Shown: positions 50,035-61,378, numbered from the stretch's first letter. The stretch is 64,000 bases of DNA from Hyperoplus lanceolatus (GCA_026929865.2 CM049407.1:18775501-18839500), one strand, 5' to 3'. A program made the numbers and translations. The notes: generated from the letters alone by a model not told the origin.

Positions 50035-51633
50035 TTAAAGTGGCTACGAGTAACTTTGGCGGTTGGCGGCCCCTTTGGACAAAAGCGGTAGTATTTTTAC
50101 GACGCCAGCTGTAAAGCCCTCACAGAAAGCGAATGAACGAGAGACATCAGTATAGATCACGATGAGGTAATGTGTTTATGTTGTTGTAAATATTGACTAT
50201 TTCAGATGAATAATGGTCATCTGATGATGATCAAGCAAAGTGCACTTTGTTTTAGTACCATTCATTCACTTAGGAGTAAACACTTCAGGACTAGTTCACT
50301 CCCGTTAAGTTGTTTCCACGTTGCTCGGTAACGCCCTCCTCCCGCCAGTCTATCACTCTCCCTTTTAGCTTTTCTTCATTGAATTTTCTTTTTTTCTTTG
50401 ATGGTTCTACCCCGTTATCAGCCATTATGACAACAAATAACTGTCTCAAACATTGCTCCCCTTCCCTTACCTGGAGGAGGGATAGGCTACTCAAAACGCG
50501 TTGCTGCGCTACTCTGAAATCTGCGACCAATACGAATATGTGACCATAGAGCCTGGCACCACCCGCCTACCTACTTCCGCTCAATTTTCATTTCACTTCA
50601 GTAGTCAGTCTGGGTGTGCGGTGTGTTCGCGGGTTTTCTCTTTAAAGCTGGGGTGGAGGATTTGGGGAGAAAATGGCAGTTGGGATAGAGATTCGAATCC
50701 AAATACCTCAACCGCTCCACTTGTTCTCTTTGTTCCCTCCCCTATGGTCCCTCCCTGATACGCTCTACACCAACAGTCGGTGCCAAAGTGAATGGACAGT
50801 CCCAACAGCCAATAAGAACAGAGAATTGGCACCTCACTCTGATTGGTCAAAGTGTACAGCTCATGTTAATTTTGACAAATCAGAAATCACATACTCCAGC
50901 TTTAACCGGTCCAATCAGCGAACAGAGCGAGTGGCTGAGAACAATGACATCGAAGTCGCGCACCAGTTTCAGTTGACTGAATTTATAAATAAAAAAAAAT
51001 TATTCCCGAGTATAATTTCTTTATACTCGGAACTCGGAAATTTACGACTTGGTAGTTCCGAGTTCCGACCCGTCTGTGTTCCAGTGCATCTGCTCGGGAA
51101 AGTATACGCCTACAACCTTTCTCATCCAAATAACTAAACGTTAGGCTCTAGCAAGTTACCGTTGCCAGGTACCGGTAGATCCATAGACTATATGTAGTGA
51201 AGTCGGAAATTTCTAAGTTCCCTGTACAACTGGAACGCACTAGCAGAAGCCGGCTCATGACATGCGTCACGACCAAACGTTATGTGATTGGTTGGCTAAT
51301 CCAGAGTGGCACTGGGCAGATCCAATAGTTTTAAACTTCAACAGACAGCCGCCTCCAAGTGAGTGAACGTTTGCCAATAGCACAGTTCTAGACCTTCTGT
51401 ACAAATTAAATTAAGTACGACGGTCTGGTTGGACCAGGCTACATAGAGCCTGCATGCGCAAGCCGAAAAATCGGACTGGGTGTGCAACCAGACCAAAGGC
51501 ATTAATAAAAACGATGTAAAAACTGATTTCTTTACACTGATGGTCTCGTTTGCTCTTACAGGTAATTTATGTTTATCAGAGGAAAAATTAGGGTGTTTTA
51601 AAGATATTTAAAAGTTACTCGTAGCCGCTTTAA
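50035..51633. mobile_element. Non-autonomous TTAA-type element (about 1.6 kb) with a nested MITE
   Basis: It starts TTAAAGTGGCTACGAGTAAC and ends with the reverse complement of TTAAAGCGGCTACGAGTAAC, giving 23-base terminal inverted repeats with one mismatch and TTAA at each end. No transposase is seen inside. A 264-bp TTAA MITE sits at 50642-50905. The interior also holds overlapping hairpins at 51006-51068. Confidence 0.8.
50642..50905. mobile_element. TTAA-type MITE, copy 2 (264 bp), nested
   Basis: About 90% like copy 1 at 30262-30526 by eye and in the same orientation, with TTAA at both ends. Its terminal repeats have drifted apart (GGGGTGGAGGA against the reverse complement of CACATACTCC), so it is older or less constrained than copy 1. 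Confidence 0.87.
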
Positions 51634-52287
51634 TGCTGCTCACACTGCCCATCAAAACATTCTACTGTAACTTTTACATTGTGAGATTACAAAATATATG
51701 TGGTGCAGAGGTTCTTGCTGACTCGAGAGCAGAATTATATTATCTTGTATACAGGTCAGCCATGTTGGGATCATCTTCGGAAATGTGATGACCCGTAACT
51801 CAGACAACCCACTTCATATGTGTACACAACTCTCACACTAACCACTTGCACTCTATGTAGATGAACAGCTGTCATAGCCACAGAAAATGTTTTCACCTTA
51901 ATATATTGACAGTTTTTCTCATATATACTGTTTATTACATTGTTGTGTCTATGAGAGTGGTTCTAGAAGAAGCTGTCAAAAGCTGTCAAAAAAAAGTTTG
52001 CGACAAAGGCTGATGGCTGCTTTACAAATTCAGAGGTACAAGGAAAAAGGGTAACTTACATCATTACAGATGTTAAAGTGGATATTCTTAATTATTTGTG
52101 ACATTTACAGGCGGTTTTACCTATTGCTGCTTGCACCATGTCCACGCTTGTGTATAACAAAGCACAGGGGCCTGCAACGATAAACCGTAATTTCATACTA
52201 CATACTAAAGCACTGATTAGTAGAGTAAACACATTTTGTCAGAATTTATAATTAAAAGAAATCCTGATTTTTTGAATGATTGGCAAA
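51634..52287. other. Intergenic spacer, nothing recognised
   Basis: AT-rich DNA between the TTAA element and the Tc1-like transposon. Confidence 0.5.
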
Positions 52288-52289
52288 TA

Positions 52290-52570
52290 CACTCAACAAA
52301 AATATAAACGCAACACTTTTGTGTTTGCTCCCATTTTTCATGAGATGGACTTAAAGATCTAAAATTAATTCCAGATATACAATATTACCATTTCTCTCAA
52401 ACATTGTTCACAAATCTGTCTAAATGTGTGATAGTGAGCACTTCTGCTTTGCTGAGATAATCCATCCCACCTCACAGGTGTGCCACATCAAGATGCTGAT
52501 CTGACATCATGATTAGTGCACTGGTGTGCCTTAGACTGTCCACAATAAAAGGCCACTCTGAAATGTGCAT
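52290..52570 (+). repeat. Left terminal inverted repeat of the Tc1-like element
   Basis: Near-exact reverse complement of 53640-53920. Confidence 0.93.
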
Positions 52571-52608
52571 TTTTTTGCTTTATTGGGGGTCTGGGGACTC
52601 AGAACCAG

Positions 52609-53613
52609 TCAGTATCTGGTGTGACCACCATTTGCCTCATGCAGTGCAACACATCTTCTACGCATAGAGTTTATCAGATTGTCAATTGTGGCCTGTGGAA
52701 TGTTGGCCCACTCCTCTTCAATGGCTGTGCGAAGTTGCTGGATATTAGTGGGAAGTGGTGCACGCTGTCGTATACGCCGGTCAAGCACATCCCAAACATG
52801 CTCAATGGGTGACATGTCTGGTGAGTATGCTGGCCATGCAAGAACTGGGACATTTTCAGCTTCCAAGAATTGTGTACAGATCCTTGCAACATGGGGCCAT
52901 GCATTATCTTGCTGAAACGTGAGGTGATGTTCATGGATGTATGGCACAACAATGGGCCTCAGGATCTCATCACGGTATCTCTGTGCATTCAAAATGCCAT
53001 CAATAAAATGCACCTGTGTTCTTCGTCCATAACAGATGCCTGCCCATACCATAACCCCACCACCACCATGGGCCACTCGATCCACAACATTGACATCAGC
53101 AAAGCGCTCACCCACACAATGCCACACACGCTGTCTGCCATCTGCCCTGAACAATGTAAACCGAGATTCATCCGTGAAGAGAACACCTCTCCAACGTGCC
53201 AGACGCCATCGAATGTGAGCATTTGCCCACTCAAGTCTGTTACGGCGACGAGCTGGAGTCAGGTCAAGACCCCGATGAGGACGACGAGCATGCAGTTGAG
53301 CTTCCCTGAGACGGTTTCTGACAGTTTGTGCAGAAATTGTTTGGTTATGCAAACCAATTGTTTCAGCAGCTGTCTCAGTGGCTGGACTAAGACGATCTTG
53401 GAGGTGAACCTGCTGGATGTGGAGGTCCTGGGCTGGTGTGGTTACACGTGGTCTGCGGTTGTGAGGCCGGTTGGATGTACTGCCATATTCTCTGAAACGC
53501 CTTTGGAGACAGCTTATGGTGGAGAAATGAACATTCAATGCACGAGCAACAGATCTGGTTGACATTCCTGCTGTCAGCATGCCAATTGCACGCTCCCTCA
53601 ATGCTTGTGGCAT
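52609..53613 (-). CDS. Tc1-like transposase (334 aa, DD34E)
   Basis: It cuts the transposon out of DNA and joins it at TA sites. The first ATG in the open frame is at 53613. The N-terminal part is a helix-turn-helix (STRSVARALNVHFSTISCL) for binding the inverted repeats, followed by an AT-hook-like RRPR near residues 53-56 and a second HTH-like region. The catalytic acids are Asp148 (FTDES), Asp236 (QQDNAWPH) and Glu271 (SPIEHVWD). The 34 residues between the last two give the canonical DD34E spacing. The Gly-rich HGGGGVMVWAG loop is present. Length matches the family norm of about 340. No stop or frameshift interrupts it, so it may be active. Transcription would start inside the right inverted repeat. 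Confidence 0.96.
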   Translation of the reverse strand: MPQALRERAIGMLTAGMSTRSVARALNVHFSTISCLQRRFREYGSTSNRPHNRRPRVTTPAQDLHIQQVHLQDRLSPATETAAETIGLHNQTISAQTVRNRLREAQLHARRPHRGLDLTPARRRNRLEWANAHIRWRLARWRGVLFTDESRFTLFRADGRQRVWHCVGERFADVNVVDRVAHGGGGVMVWAGICYGRRTQVHFIDGILNAQRYRDEILRPIVVPYIHEHHLTFQQDNAWPHVARICTQFLEAENVPVLAWPAYSPDMSPIEHVWDVLDRRIRQRAPLPTNIQQLRTAIEEEWANIPQATIDNLINSMRRRCVALHEANGGHTRY

Positions 53614-53639
53614 CTGTGGTATTTTGCTGTGAGACAACA

Positions 53640-53920
53640 CTGCACATTTCAGGGTGGCCTTTTATTGTGGACAGTCTAAGCCACACCTGTGCACTAATCA
53701 TGATGTCAGATCAGCATCTTGATGTGGCACACCTGTGAGGTGGGATGGATTATCTCAGCAAAGCAGAAGTGCTCACTATCACACATTTAGACAGATTTGT
53801 GAACAATGTTTGAGAGAAATGGTAATATTGTGTATCTGGAATGAATATTAGATCTTTAAGTCCATCTCATGAAAAATGGGAGCAAAAACAAAAGTGTTGC
53901 GTTTATATTCTTGTTGAGTC
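53640..53920 (-). repeat. Right terminal inverted repeat of the Tc1-like element
   Basis: Near-exact reverse complement of 52290-52570; it ends 27 bases before the transposase ATG, so the promoter must lie in it. Confidence 0.93.
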
Positions 53921-53922
53921 TA

Positions 53923-54640
53923 TAAATGAAATTGACCGCACTTTTAAATGAGAGGGTAACATTTTTTCAAGACCATCCTAAAACAAAATTCACTCACTGC
54001 TCACACTGTCCATGAGTGTGAGAAGTGTAGGGCTGAAACAAGATGACTACTGTAGTTGCAGCCCTAGTGTTGTCTAAATAAATATTTAAGCAAGAATAGC
54101 CTTAAAACACATATTTAATATATTGGCAATTCCACTACATGAAGGGACATTTAACTACTTGCTCAAGGCATTATTGCCACTGTAACACAATAGAATGACT
54201 AATGTGAGTAAAACATATAGGATTCGGATGACTCACAATTGCCTATTATATTGTTAGTTTGTTTGAAAGTACAATTTAGATTCCCTGCCATCATGTTACG
54301 TTTTATCTTTCCCACTATTCATAATTAAAAACAGAAAAAATATTAATTTGATCAAAAGTAAACCTTGGTTCAGTCCTTCAGTGTTTGAAAATGCTACGAG
54401 GAGCTTTTGAATATTTCTGAAACAGTCATATTTTCCTATGATCATAAATTACATGTAACGAGACCATCAGTGCAAAGAATGCTATTTTTATCTTGCTTTT
54501 TTGAATGCCTTTGTCATAGGTACACTCACCCAGGAACTACAGCTGGTGTAGTTAAAACACTACCACTTTTATCAAAAGGGGGAGCAAGAATGAACACAAA
54601 CTGAAAGTTCCTCGGGGCACCTTTAAATGTATAATAAATA
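53923..54640. other. Intergenic spacer, nothing recognised
   Basis: AT-rich DNA between the Tc1-like element and a SINE copy. Confidence 0.5.
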
Positions 54641-54840
54641 CTGGGGTTGCTCTTGGTGTAGTGGGTAGAGCGTCCCCCCATGAGGCTCAGTCCTCGCAGC
54701 AGACCCCTTTCGAATACGACCCGTGGTCGGTTCTCTGCATGCCATTTCCCTCTCCGCCCTATTTCACCTCTGTCTCTCTGCACAATAGATAAAACATTCA
54801 AAATGCCAAAAAAAATCATCTTTAATAAAAATAAATAAAG
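54641..54840 (+). mobile_element. tRNA-derived SINE, older copy
   Basis: Same layout as the SINE at 26410: A-box-like TGGTGTAGTGGGTAGAG, a decayed B box (CGAATACGACC), the shared GGTTCTCTGCATGCCATT and CACCTCTGTCTCTCTGCAC body, and an AAAATGCCAAAAAAAAT end. The degenerate B box suggests it is old. Confidence 0.82.
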
Positions 54841-55834
54841 TATAGTAAATAGAGTTGTCGGGGGCATCAGTGGCCGGTATGATTTATTAAATATGACATT
54901 GTGAACAGTCAAATATTGCTCAAACTTCCCTTTGTTGGAATCACCAGAGGATATTTTACTATAGCTACAATCACATTATCTCGAATACTAACTCTAGCTT
55001 CAAACACCATGGGTTTGTAGCTTTGCATATTGTTTGGACCTAAATGAATCCTAATTTTTACCAGTGAAATAACTAACCAATTAGTTAACCAGTTCAATAC
55101 GGATAAATGGCGGAAAAACTGAACATACCAGTCTGAGTGTGTAGACTAACAGTTATGTAATTAAGTAGAAGTGGAGTAATTAAGGTAGCCCGTTCTTGCA
55201 TTTAATTACAGAGCTTGACACTTGTTAAAAAAAGCAGGACTGCGAGTGTATTTATAACAGCGGCCATCTGTGGGATGAGACCATATGTGGATGTTAAGTG
55301 TTTCTGTTTGTTGTATTGTACATTTCAATCAAAGCCCTTACTCTACACCCCGGGGGATAAATGTGTGTTCATCATTAAGAATCGCTTTATTGCTGCACCA
55401 TTGCTCCGGATTCGTGGGGAAGCTAGAGAGTGGGGGTGAGGGCTTGATTTTACAATTATAGAACCAATGATGCAAAGATGCTGGAGCAACCCCCCCTCCC
55501 CCTCCACACCCCCCTATTCCTCCCCCCACGCAGCCCTGAGTGGTACGGCCCACAGTCTTAAAGGCATAGCACACAGCTGAGAAGCGCGCATACATTTTTT
55601 TACACCATTTTATTTAAACCAAACAAAATGGTTAACTTGACGATTGTGAATACTAGAAACTGCACGATAATAATTGTTTCTGGTATGAACAATCAAGCAT
55701 GTTGAATCATATGAATGTGCGGGGGGCATCTAAAAAATCCACTACATCAGTCCTGATGATCACTTATTTAAATATGATTGTCCTTCATGCCTTCTTGTTT
55801 CTCGGCCCTATTTTAGTCAACCTAAAATGAATGG
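54841..55834. other. Intergenic DNA, no gene recognised
   Basis: AT-rich, with a C-rich patch at 55488-55535. No exon supported. Confidence 0.5.
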
Positions 55835-55858
55835 ACACACACACACACACACACACAC
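55835..55858. repeat. (AC)12 microsatellite
   Basis: Short pure AC run. Confidence 0.95.
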
Positions 55859-55920
55859 TTTGATGCACAGGTGTGTAAATCCATTGCAGCGTTCCTTCCT
55901 TAGTCCTCAGCACTACAACA

Positions 55921-55986
55921 GTGACCATGTAACAACAACAAGCCTCCCTATTGCCATGGCAACAACTGCACCATTGCTAAGGCAAC
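55921..55986. promoter_or_regulatory. Cluster of three RFX X-box-like palindromes
   Basis: GTGACCATGTAAC (55921-55933), ATTGCCATGGCAAC (55950-55963) and ATTGCTAAGGCAAC (55973-55986) all fit the inverted half-site pattern GTNRCC...RGYAAC or nearly so. They lie about 0.9 kb upstream of the dlg start codon. Binding is inferred. Confidence 0.5.
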
Positions 55987-56209
55987 AGCTGCAGAGTGCT
56001 ACAACAAGCAGAAAAAATAAAAAAAAAACCTTCATGCATTTTCATCTCATTATTTCATCCAGTAAACGCTAACTCCCGTTTCTCCTTTATCTCAATGCGT
56101 CTGTGTGTGTTTGGGAGAGAGAATTTGTCGCTTAAGTTGCTCTCGCGGTGCTTCGTGTTTGTCTTTTTCTGTGATGCATATGTAATTCCCACTCTCCTCC
56201 TCAACACAT

Positions 56210-56700
56210 TTTCTTTCGGTCTAATTCCTTCTATCCTCACACACACACACACAAACACACACACTCACCCACTCTCCCTCTCCTTCTCTCTTTCCTACAC
56301 TGTCCCCTCCCTCAGTTCTTCCTCTCCATCCTTTTGCTGTTTCGCTTTTTTATTCTCTGATTCTTTTTCCCTTTCTTTCCAGTGTGAACCTCCCTATCGC
56401 CACCCCACCCCCCCATTTTCTTTTAATCCCCCCACCTCTGCATTCTATCTCTATCCTCCATTTCTTTTCATATTCACCCCATCTTTTCTCTTTCTTTTTC
56501 GTCGTTTCTCTCGAGTCTCGTAGCAAAAAATAAAAAACGGTTAATAATATCACCCTCCCTCTCTTTCATACTAAATTCCAAGACCACCCCTCTCTCCTCT
56601 CCTCTTTCTTTGCTCACTCTCTCTCTATTTCCCTGTGGCCCTCCCCCTCCCTTTTCATGTTTCCCCCTCCCTCCATCCTCTCTTTCCCTCGCTGGTTCAG
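56210..56700 (+). other. Long pyrimidine-rich tract
   Basis: The plus strand is mostly C and T for nearly 500 bases, with short CA runs (56238-56265), then switches to purine-rich DNA at about 56710. It may be part of the dlg promoter. A 175-codon frame across it is low complexity and not a gene. Confidence 0.8.
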
Positions 56701-56774
56701 TTAGTCAAAGAACAGATTCACGGAAGGAGAGAGAAAAAGGGGGGAAAGGCAGGACGACTGGAGAGAGCAGGAGT

Positions 56775-56802
56775 GGGGCAGGCTGGGGAGAGGGGTGTGG
56801 GG
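56775..56802 (+). promoter_or_regulatory. G-quadruplex motif in the dlg 5' leader
   Basis: Four GGGG runs at 56775-56778, 56785-56788, 56792-56795 and 56799-56802 with loops of 6, 3 and 3 bases. It lies on the sense strand about 70-95 bases before the ATG. Further G runs follow at 56819-56834. Confidence 0.7.
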
Positions 56803-56869
56803 TCTCAGCCCTCTGTCGTGGGGGGTTGGGGGGGTTGAGATACACCCCGATATTTTGGTTTGAAGTACC

Positions 56870-56899
56870 ATGGACTGCCTCTGCATTGTGACTACAAAG
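56870..56899 (+). CDS. First coding exon of a DLG-family MAGUK (PSD-95/SAP97 alpha N-terminus)
   Basis: The ATG at 56870 sits in a strong start context (ACCATGG) with an in-frame TGA three codons upstream. The ten codons read MDCLCIVTTK and stop at a GTAAGC donor (56900). This matches the N-terminus of PSD-95 (DLG4) and of the alpha form of SAP97 (DLG1), where the first exon ends after the same Lys and the next begins KYRYQDED. Cys3 and Cys5 are the known palmitoylation sites that anchor the scaffold at synaptic membranes. The next exon was not found before the window end, so the first intron exceeds 7.1 kb. ZBTB20 and DLG1 share human chromosome arm 3q, which mildly favours dlg1 over dlg4. 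Confidence 0.85.
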
Positions 56900-56937
56900 G
56901 TAAGCCTATCTGTTGTTCCTGACTTTAGCTGTGTGTG

Positions 56938-56970
56938 TGAGAGAGAGAGGGAGAGGGAGAGAGAGAGAGG
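56938..56970. repeat. GA-rich simple repeat
   Basis: Imperfect GA run just inside the dlg intron. Confidence 0.9.
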
Positions 56971-59900
56971 AGAAAGAGTGAGATGTGCCACAACTGTATT
57001 CGGACGCAGAGAGGGAAGGAAGCTCTCATCTGTATGACATCTCTCATTTATGAAAGTATTCATGCCATTCCTTCTTCTTTAGAACCAAACGTGTTTCTGT
57101 CTCTGGGAGCTTTTCTAAGATATGCATATTTCAGAGAAGCCTCGGGGTGAGCTGGGCTACCTGAGTGGTGTGTAGGCAGACTAATCTTTGATATTTCCCT
57201 CTCTCTGCAACCCCTACTCCTTGTCATGCTTTGCGAGTATAAACGAGGAGCCCGGGCTGACCTGTGTGGATGTAGTAAGAGCGGGACAGAAGCGGCGCTT
57301 GGGTTGCCTGTGCGGGTCTTTGTGTCATGCTGGAGCCGCAGAGTATGTCAGGGAGAGACCACGGGAGGGCATCCTGCATGCTAATCTCCTCATATTCTCA
57401 GCTGCTTCATCCGAAAGCTTCACCGTTTAAGCTACCCATTGTGCCTCTGCACACATCTGCCTACCTCTCACACATATAAAGGATTCAAGCGCCGTTGTTT
57501 AATCACACACGTGCTCAGTGTCTGCACTTGGCCCCCGACGTTCCACTGAGGCAGAAATTGGCTAATAAAATGAAAAATTGAAAGAGCTTTAATGCAGTCT
57601 GACTCCCTCTAGACGTGCTCAGAGGTCAGTCCCTACTTGTTTAGAAAGCTATAATCTTCTCTAGACCCCTCATAAATCTTGGTGGATGCACTCACTCACA
57701 CGCAAATTCAAAAACAGGTGAACAATGTAGTGAAGCACTAGCAGCTGCACCTGAATGCAGTTTCTGGCCGGAAGTGATGACACAAAGTGGGAACCAGAAA
57801 TGCACACACACGCCCACCCACACACACACACATACACACACACATACACTGATTCTTACAGCTGTATGGAGGTGTGGATAATTTGAAAATGTAACTTAAG
57901 TCTCAGTGTGCATGTGGAGCCCTTTCAGACGTAAAGTATAGTGCATAAATGCGTGCGTAACTGTGGCACATTACATTAATTTGCTTATCAAACCTCTCAG
58001 TTTCCTTGGAAACAGAGATTATTGGTCTGTTACACATAGGTAGGTGCAGTTAAATGAGCAGCAAGACTGAATTTACATTAAAGAGAATTGCATACATTTG
58101 AACTTGATTTCACACCTTCCTCTCATGAGCTAACTTTCAAGCTGATAAGCGATTGTTTGTGCCTACTTTCATGACCAAACCAAGCACAATGCAGTGTGAC
58201 AAATAATTTGTGAGTAGAAAACAATGAAAATGTCAAGGTTTTTCTCCGTAAGCCTTGAACATCAGTCTCTCATGGATCGTATTGGTCTCGAGTTTGACTC
58301 ACCAAGATAGTTTAGAATAAAATAAAAACCTTCTAAAAGTGTATATCTTCATCAAAGTTGTTCCAGGATTTGCGCGTCGTTCTCAAAGTGAGAAAAGACT
58401 TGTAAAGTGTTAAGCTGGCAGACGAAAAGCTGACTATTGCCAAGAGATTCGGAGACAGATGGTCAGTTTATAAAAGGAAGTTACAAAAGTTGGTGCACAA
58501 AAGTGTGTGGAAAAGAAGGGGACAGAGTGATGGGCAAAGCAAGTCTTTAATCAACCAATGAGATGTTTGGTAGAACATTTCACCTAATCAAATCAGCTAA
58601 TCCTTTGGCTTTCAAATCAATCCAAATCAAAATGGGCTATTCACAAGTTCACAACATATCTGGAGATTCACTCAGATTACAGTTGTGCAAATTGAACTTG
58701 ATCATGGGTCGGATTTGACGAAAAACGTGGTGTTTTCTTTTAAATGTGTTGTTAAACTTTGATAGAGTCTGGCAGGCTGTATTGCAGGTGAGGAGTGTGG
58801 CTTGCCATCATTTAGCAGATGCTGTTGAGCAGCTCCCTGGGAGGGCAGCTCCTTGACACATACATAACTGTAGAACAGGTTATATGAACAATGTTGCGTC
58901 CCCATGAAGGTCTGTGTCTGCACAAAGTTTTACTGCGTAGGTAAAGCCACCGTACTGTGACTGAAATATGTCTGACAACACTGAACAAAGCACACCAAGT
59001 GTAAGTACCACTGGGCTCAATGTTTCTCATGGTTTAAAGAGAAGCAGCTCAACACTAAAATGGCATTCCCAGTGAGCCACTGTGTTGAATTTCGGTGGGA
59101 AATTCACCACAACTTTGAATTTCCAATGAGATGTAATCAATTGACCTCTTGTATAGAATGGGAGGAACAATTAGAGAAAAAGTAAGCAATCTATACTAAA
59201 AGAGAAGTTGGTTTTATTGGAATAGCATTGTCCTTGAGGAAATGACAAGAATTGTCTTTTTGCATGTCTGTCTGCTCCTGACAAGTTCCAACCATTTGCT
59301 TGGACACAATTTGATTTAAGATTTCTATCTCCCAAAGCCTCCAAACGACATGTTGTGTGGGACATAATGTTTTATCTGAATATTCTAATGGCATCAACCC
59401 TTTGAAGAAAAATCTGCATAACGATGAGTTAATGTTAAGTCAGCAAAGCTGCTCCAATGCCACCTTTAACAGCGGTATCATTTCATTTGGCGTAAATGAT
59501 TAAAGAGATGACCCAGGAACAGTCCAAGTATCAATTCCTACCAGATATTAGACTCGTGGAATGTTGAAATCCACAGCTTACGTAATTTCTCTGCTTCTTC
59601 CCACAATACAAATCTCATAAGAAATAAATAATAAATGGCAACGTATGAAAGCAGCGCATCATACAGACGTTCCATTATATAACATTTACAAGTGGAATAT
59701 TAGGGCATATCAGCTTGAGGAGACGTCACAGGATTTATATTTGGTTGCGAGCCGTCTGACAATACCTTTAACTCTCCCTCCCTGTTTGGCACTGAGTCAG
59801 AGAAGGATGGTTTGATGTTTTAGGGACAAGAACAAAGATGGTGCACACAGGATTTAAATATGGATTTAAACACTGCTTTTCTTGCTTGCTATCGGGATGT

Positions 59901-61378
59901 GTCTGATAATCAAGAATAAAGTATGTTTCTCCTGTTTGGAAAAAGGAAGACATACATACAGTATATTTCTGCTAACTCTAACAGCCTTCCTCCTGCTCTG
60001 CTTGTCTTACACTCTCCTTTGATTACCATTCCTCTCCCAGTTGTCACCCTCGTTCCACTTCTCTGCTCTCACATTTTCAGTTCTATATCCCCCCCACCCT
60101 CTTCCTCCTTCACTGCCGTAATCCTTCACTTGCTCCTCTTTCCTTTATCTCACTCCTACCTCTTTCCCCCTGCCTTCTGCTCTTGCTCTCCTCTTCCCAG
60201 CCCTGTCCTCGCTAGCTTATACCTTCTGCCCACCTCTTCAGCACTTTCAAGGCTTCCCTAGTTAGTGCTTATTCAAATAAATTATACATTATGACAAGAT
60301 GTAGTCCAAGTCAGCAGCTACCATGTGCACTCTATTGGCTCTGGGTACAGCATTGCTTCATTCTCCGACATGAACATCATCTTGCCTGGATTGGGTCGAA
60401 GCACTCACTTTTGTAGTTATTTTGTGCTGCGAGCTGTTCATTAGGTTCAATATATATGAATATGTAAGTGTGTTTGCATACAAGAAGGAGAAGCTTATGG
60501 CTGCCGCATCTTGCTCAAGTCTTAAGAGTCTTCAAAATGGAGTTAAACTCAAACCCCCTCCGCTCACAAATCAAACAGAGCCTGTGTGTTCGTTCAGCTC
60601 ATCCACAATTGTGCTCCTTAAAACAAGTGTCCATTCACCACACTGTGTGATGTGTGTGACAGACATACTGTACATTGTGCTGTGTGGTTGAGATTAGCCA
60701 TCCAGTGGAGGGCTAATATGATCTCCGCTCAAGGGCACGAGCTTCCACAAGGCTTTTGTATGCAGGCGAGAGACATTGATCCTGCCAAGTTGCTCCCAGG
60801 GCAAAGTGAGTGAAGAAGCAGGGCTTGCCTTGGTGCGAGTCTTTAGCCATGACTGAACATCATTGAGGTTCTCTATTTTCCTAAAATTAAAAAAAAAAAC
60901 ACACAGCAGAATTGAAGGTGATAGCAAAGATATAAATATGTACAGACTCTTTCATGACTCTTTAGTCATTATTTCTGCTTGCTTTTATGCCTGTGAAGAA
61001 ATGTTGCAAACGCGTGTGGTCAGAAAGGTTCTGTTCCGTCTTTAAGTGCATATTGCACCACTCACCCACATATTTCAACCACTTTCCAGAAAGAAAGCCA
61101 CACACCTACACGATCAGACAAAACTTGTACAAACTGCTACATTGCATCAACAGACTTGCTTGGGTGCGAGATCATGTCTTGGAGAACTTGTCGGATTGAA
61201 TTAAACAGGAGGTAGAAGCTTGTTGAATGGTTCTAATTTTACTGCAGATGTTCAATTTGAGAAGTTGCAATAGTGAATGTTGTTGTTGCAGAACGTATTT
61301 GAATCATTTACAACCTTCATCAAAGTAGTCATGACTAAGATAATCAAATCAAGGTACATTTACTTGTTTTTTCCAACA

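Larger units (their letters stand above)
52288..53922 (-). mobile_element. Intact Tc1-like transposon (1631 bp plus TA duplications)
   Basis: The TA target duplication is seen at 52288-52289 and 53921-53922. Terminal inverted repeats of about 280 bases each (52290-52570, 53640-53920) match closely, with outer ends CACTCAACAAAAATATAAAC and, reversed, GACTCAACAAGAATATAAAC. Between them lies one uninterrupted transposase on the minus strand with its own AATAAA at 52579-52584. All parts for cut-and-paste movement are present. The few TIR mismatches indicate a fairly recent insertion. Confidence 0.95.

Noticed and set aside
52870..53562. Plus-strand 230-codon frame inside the Tc1-like element
   Set aside because: Antisense shadow of the transposase; the catalytic motifs are all on the minus strand.
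55996..56523. 175-codon Ser/Phe/Pro-rich frame
   Set aside because: Low-complexity translation of the pyrimidine-rich tract.
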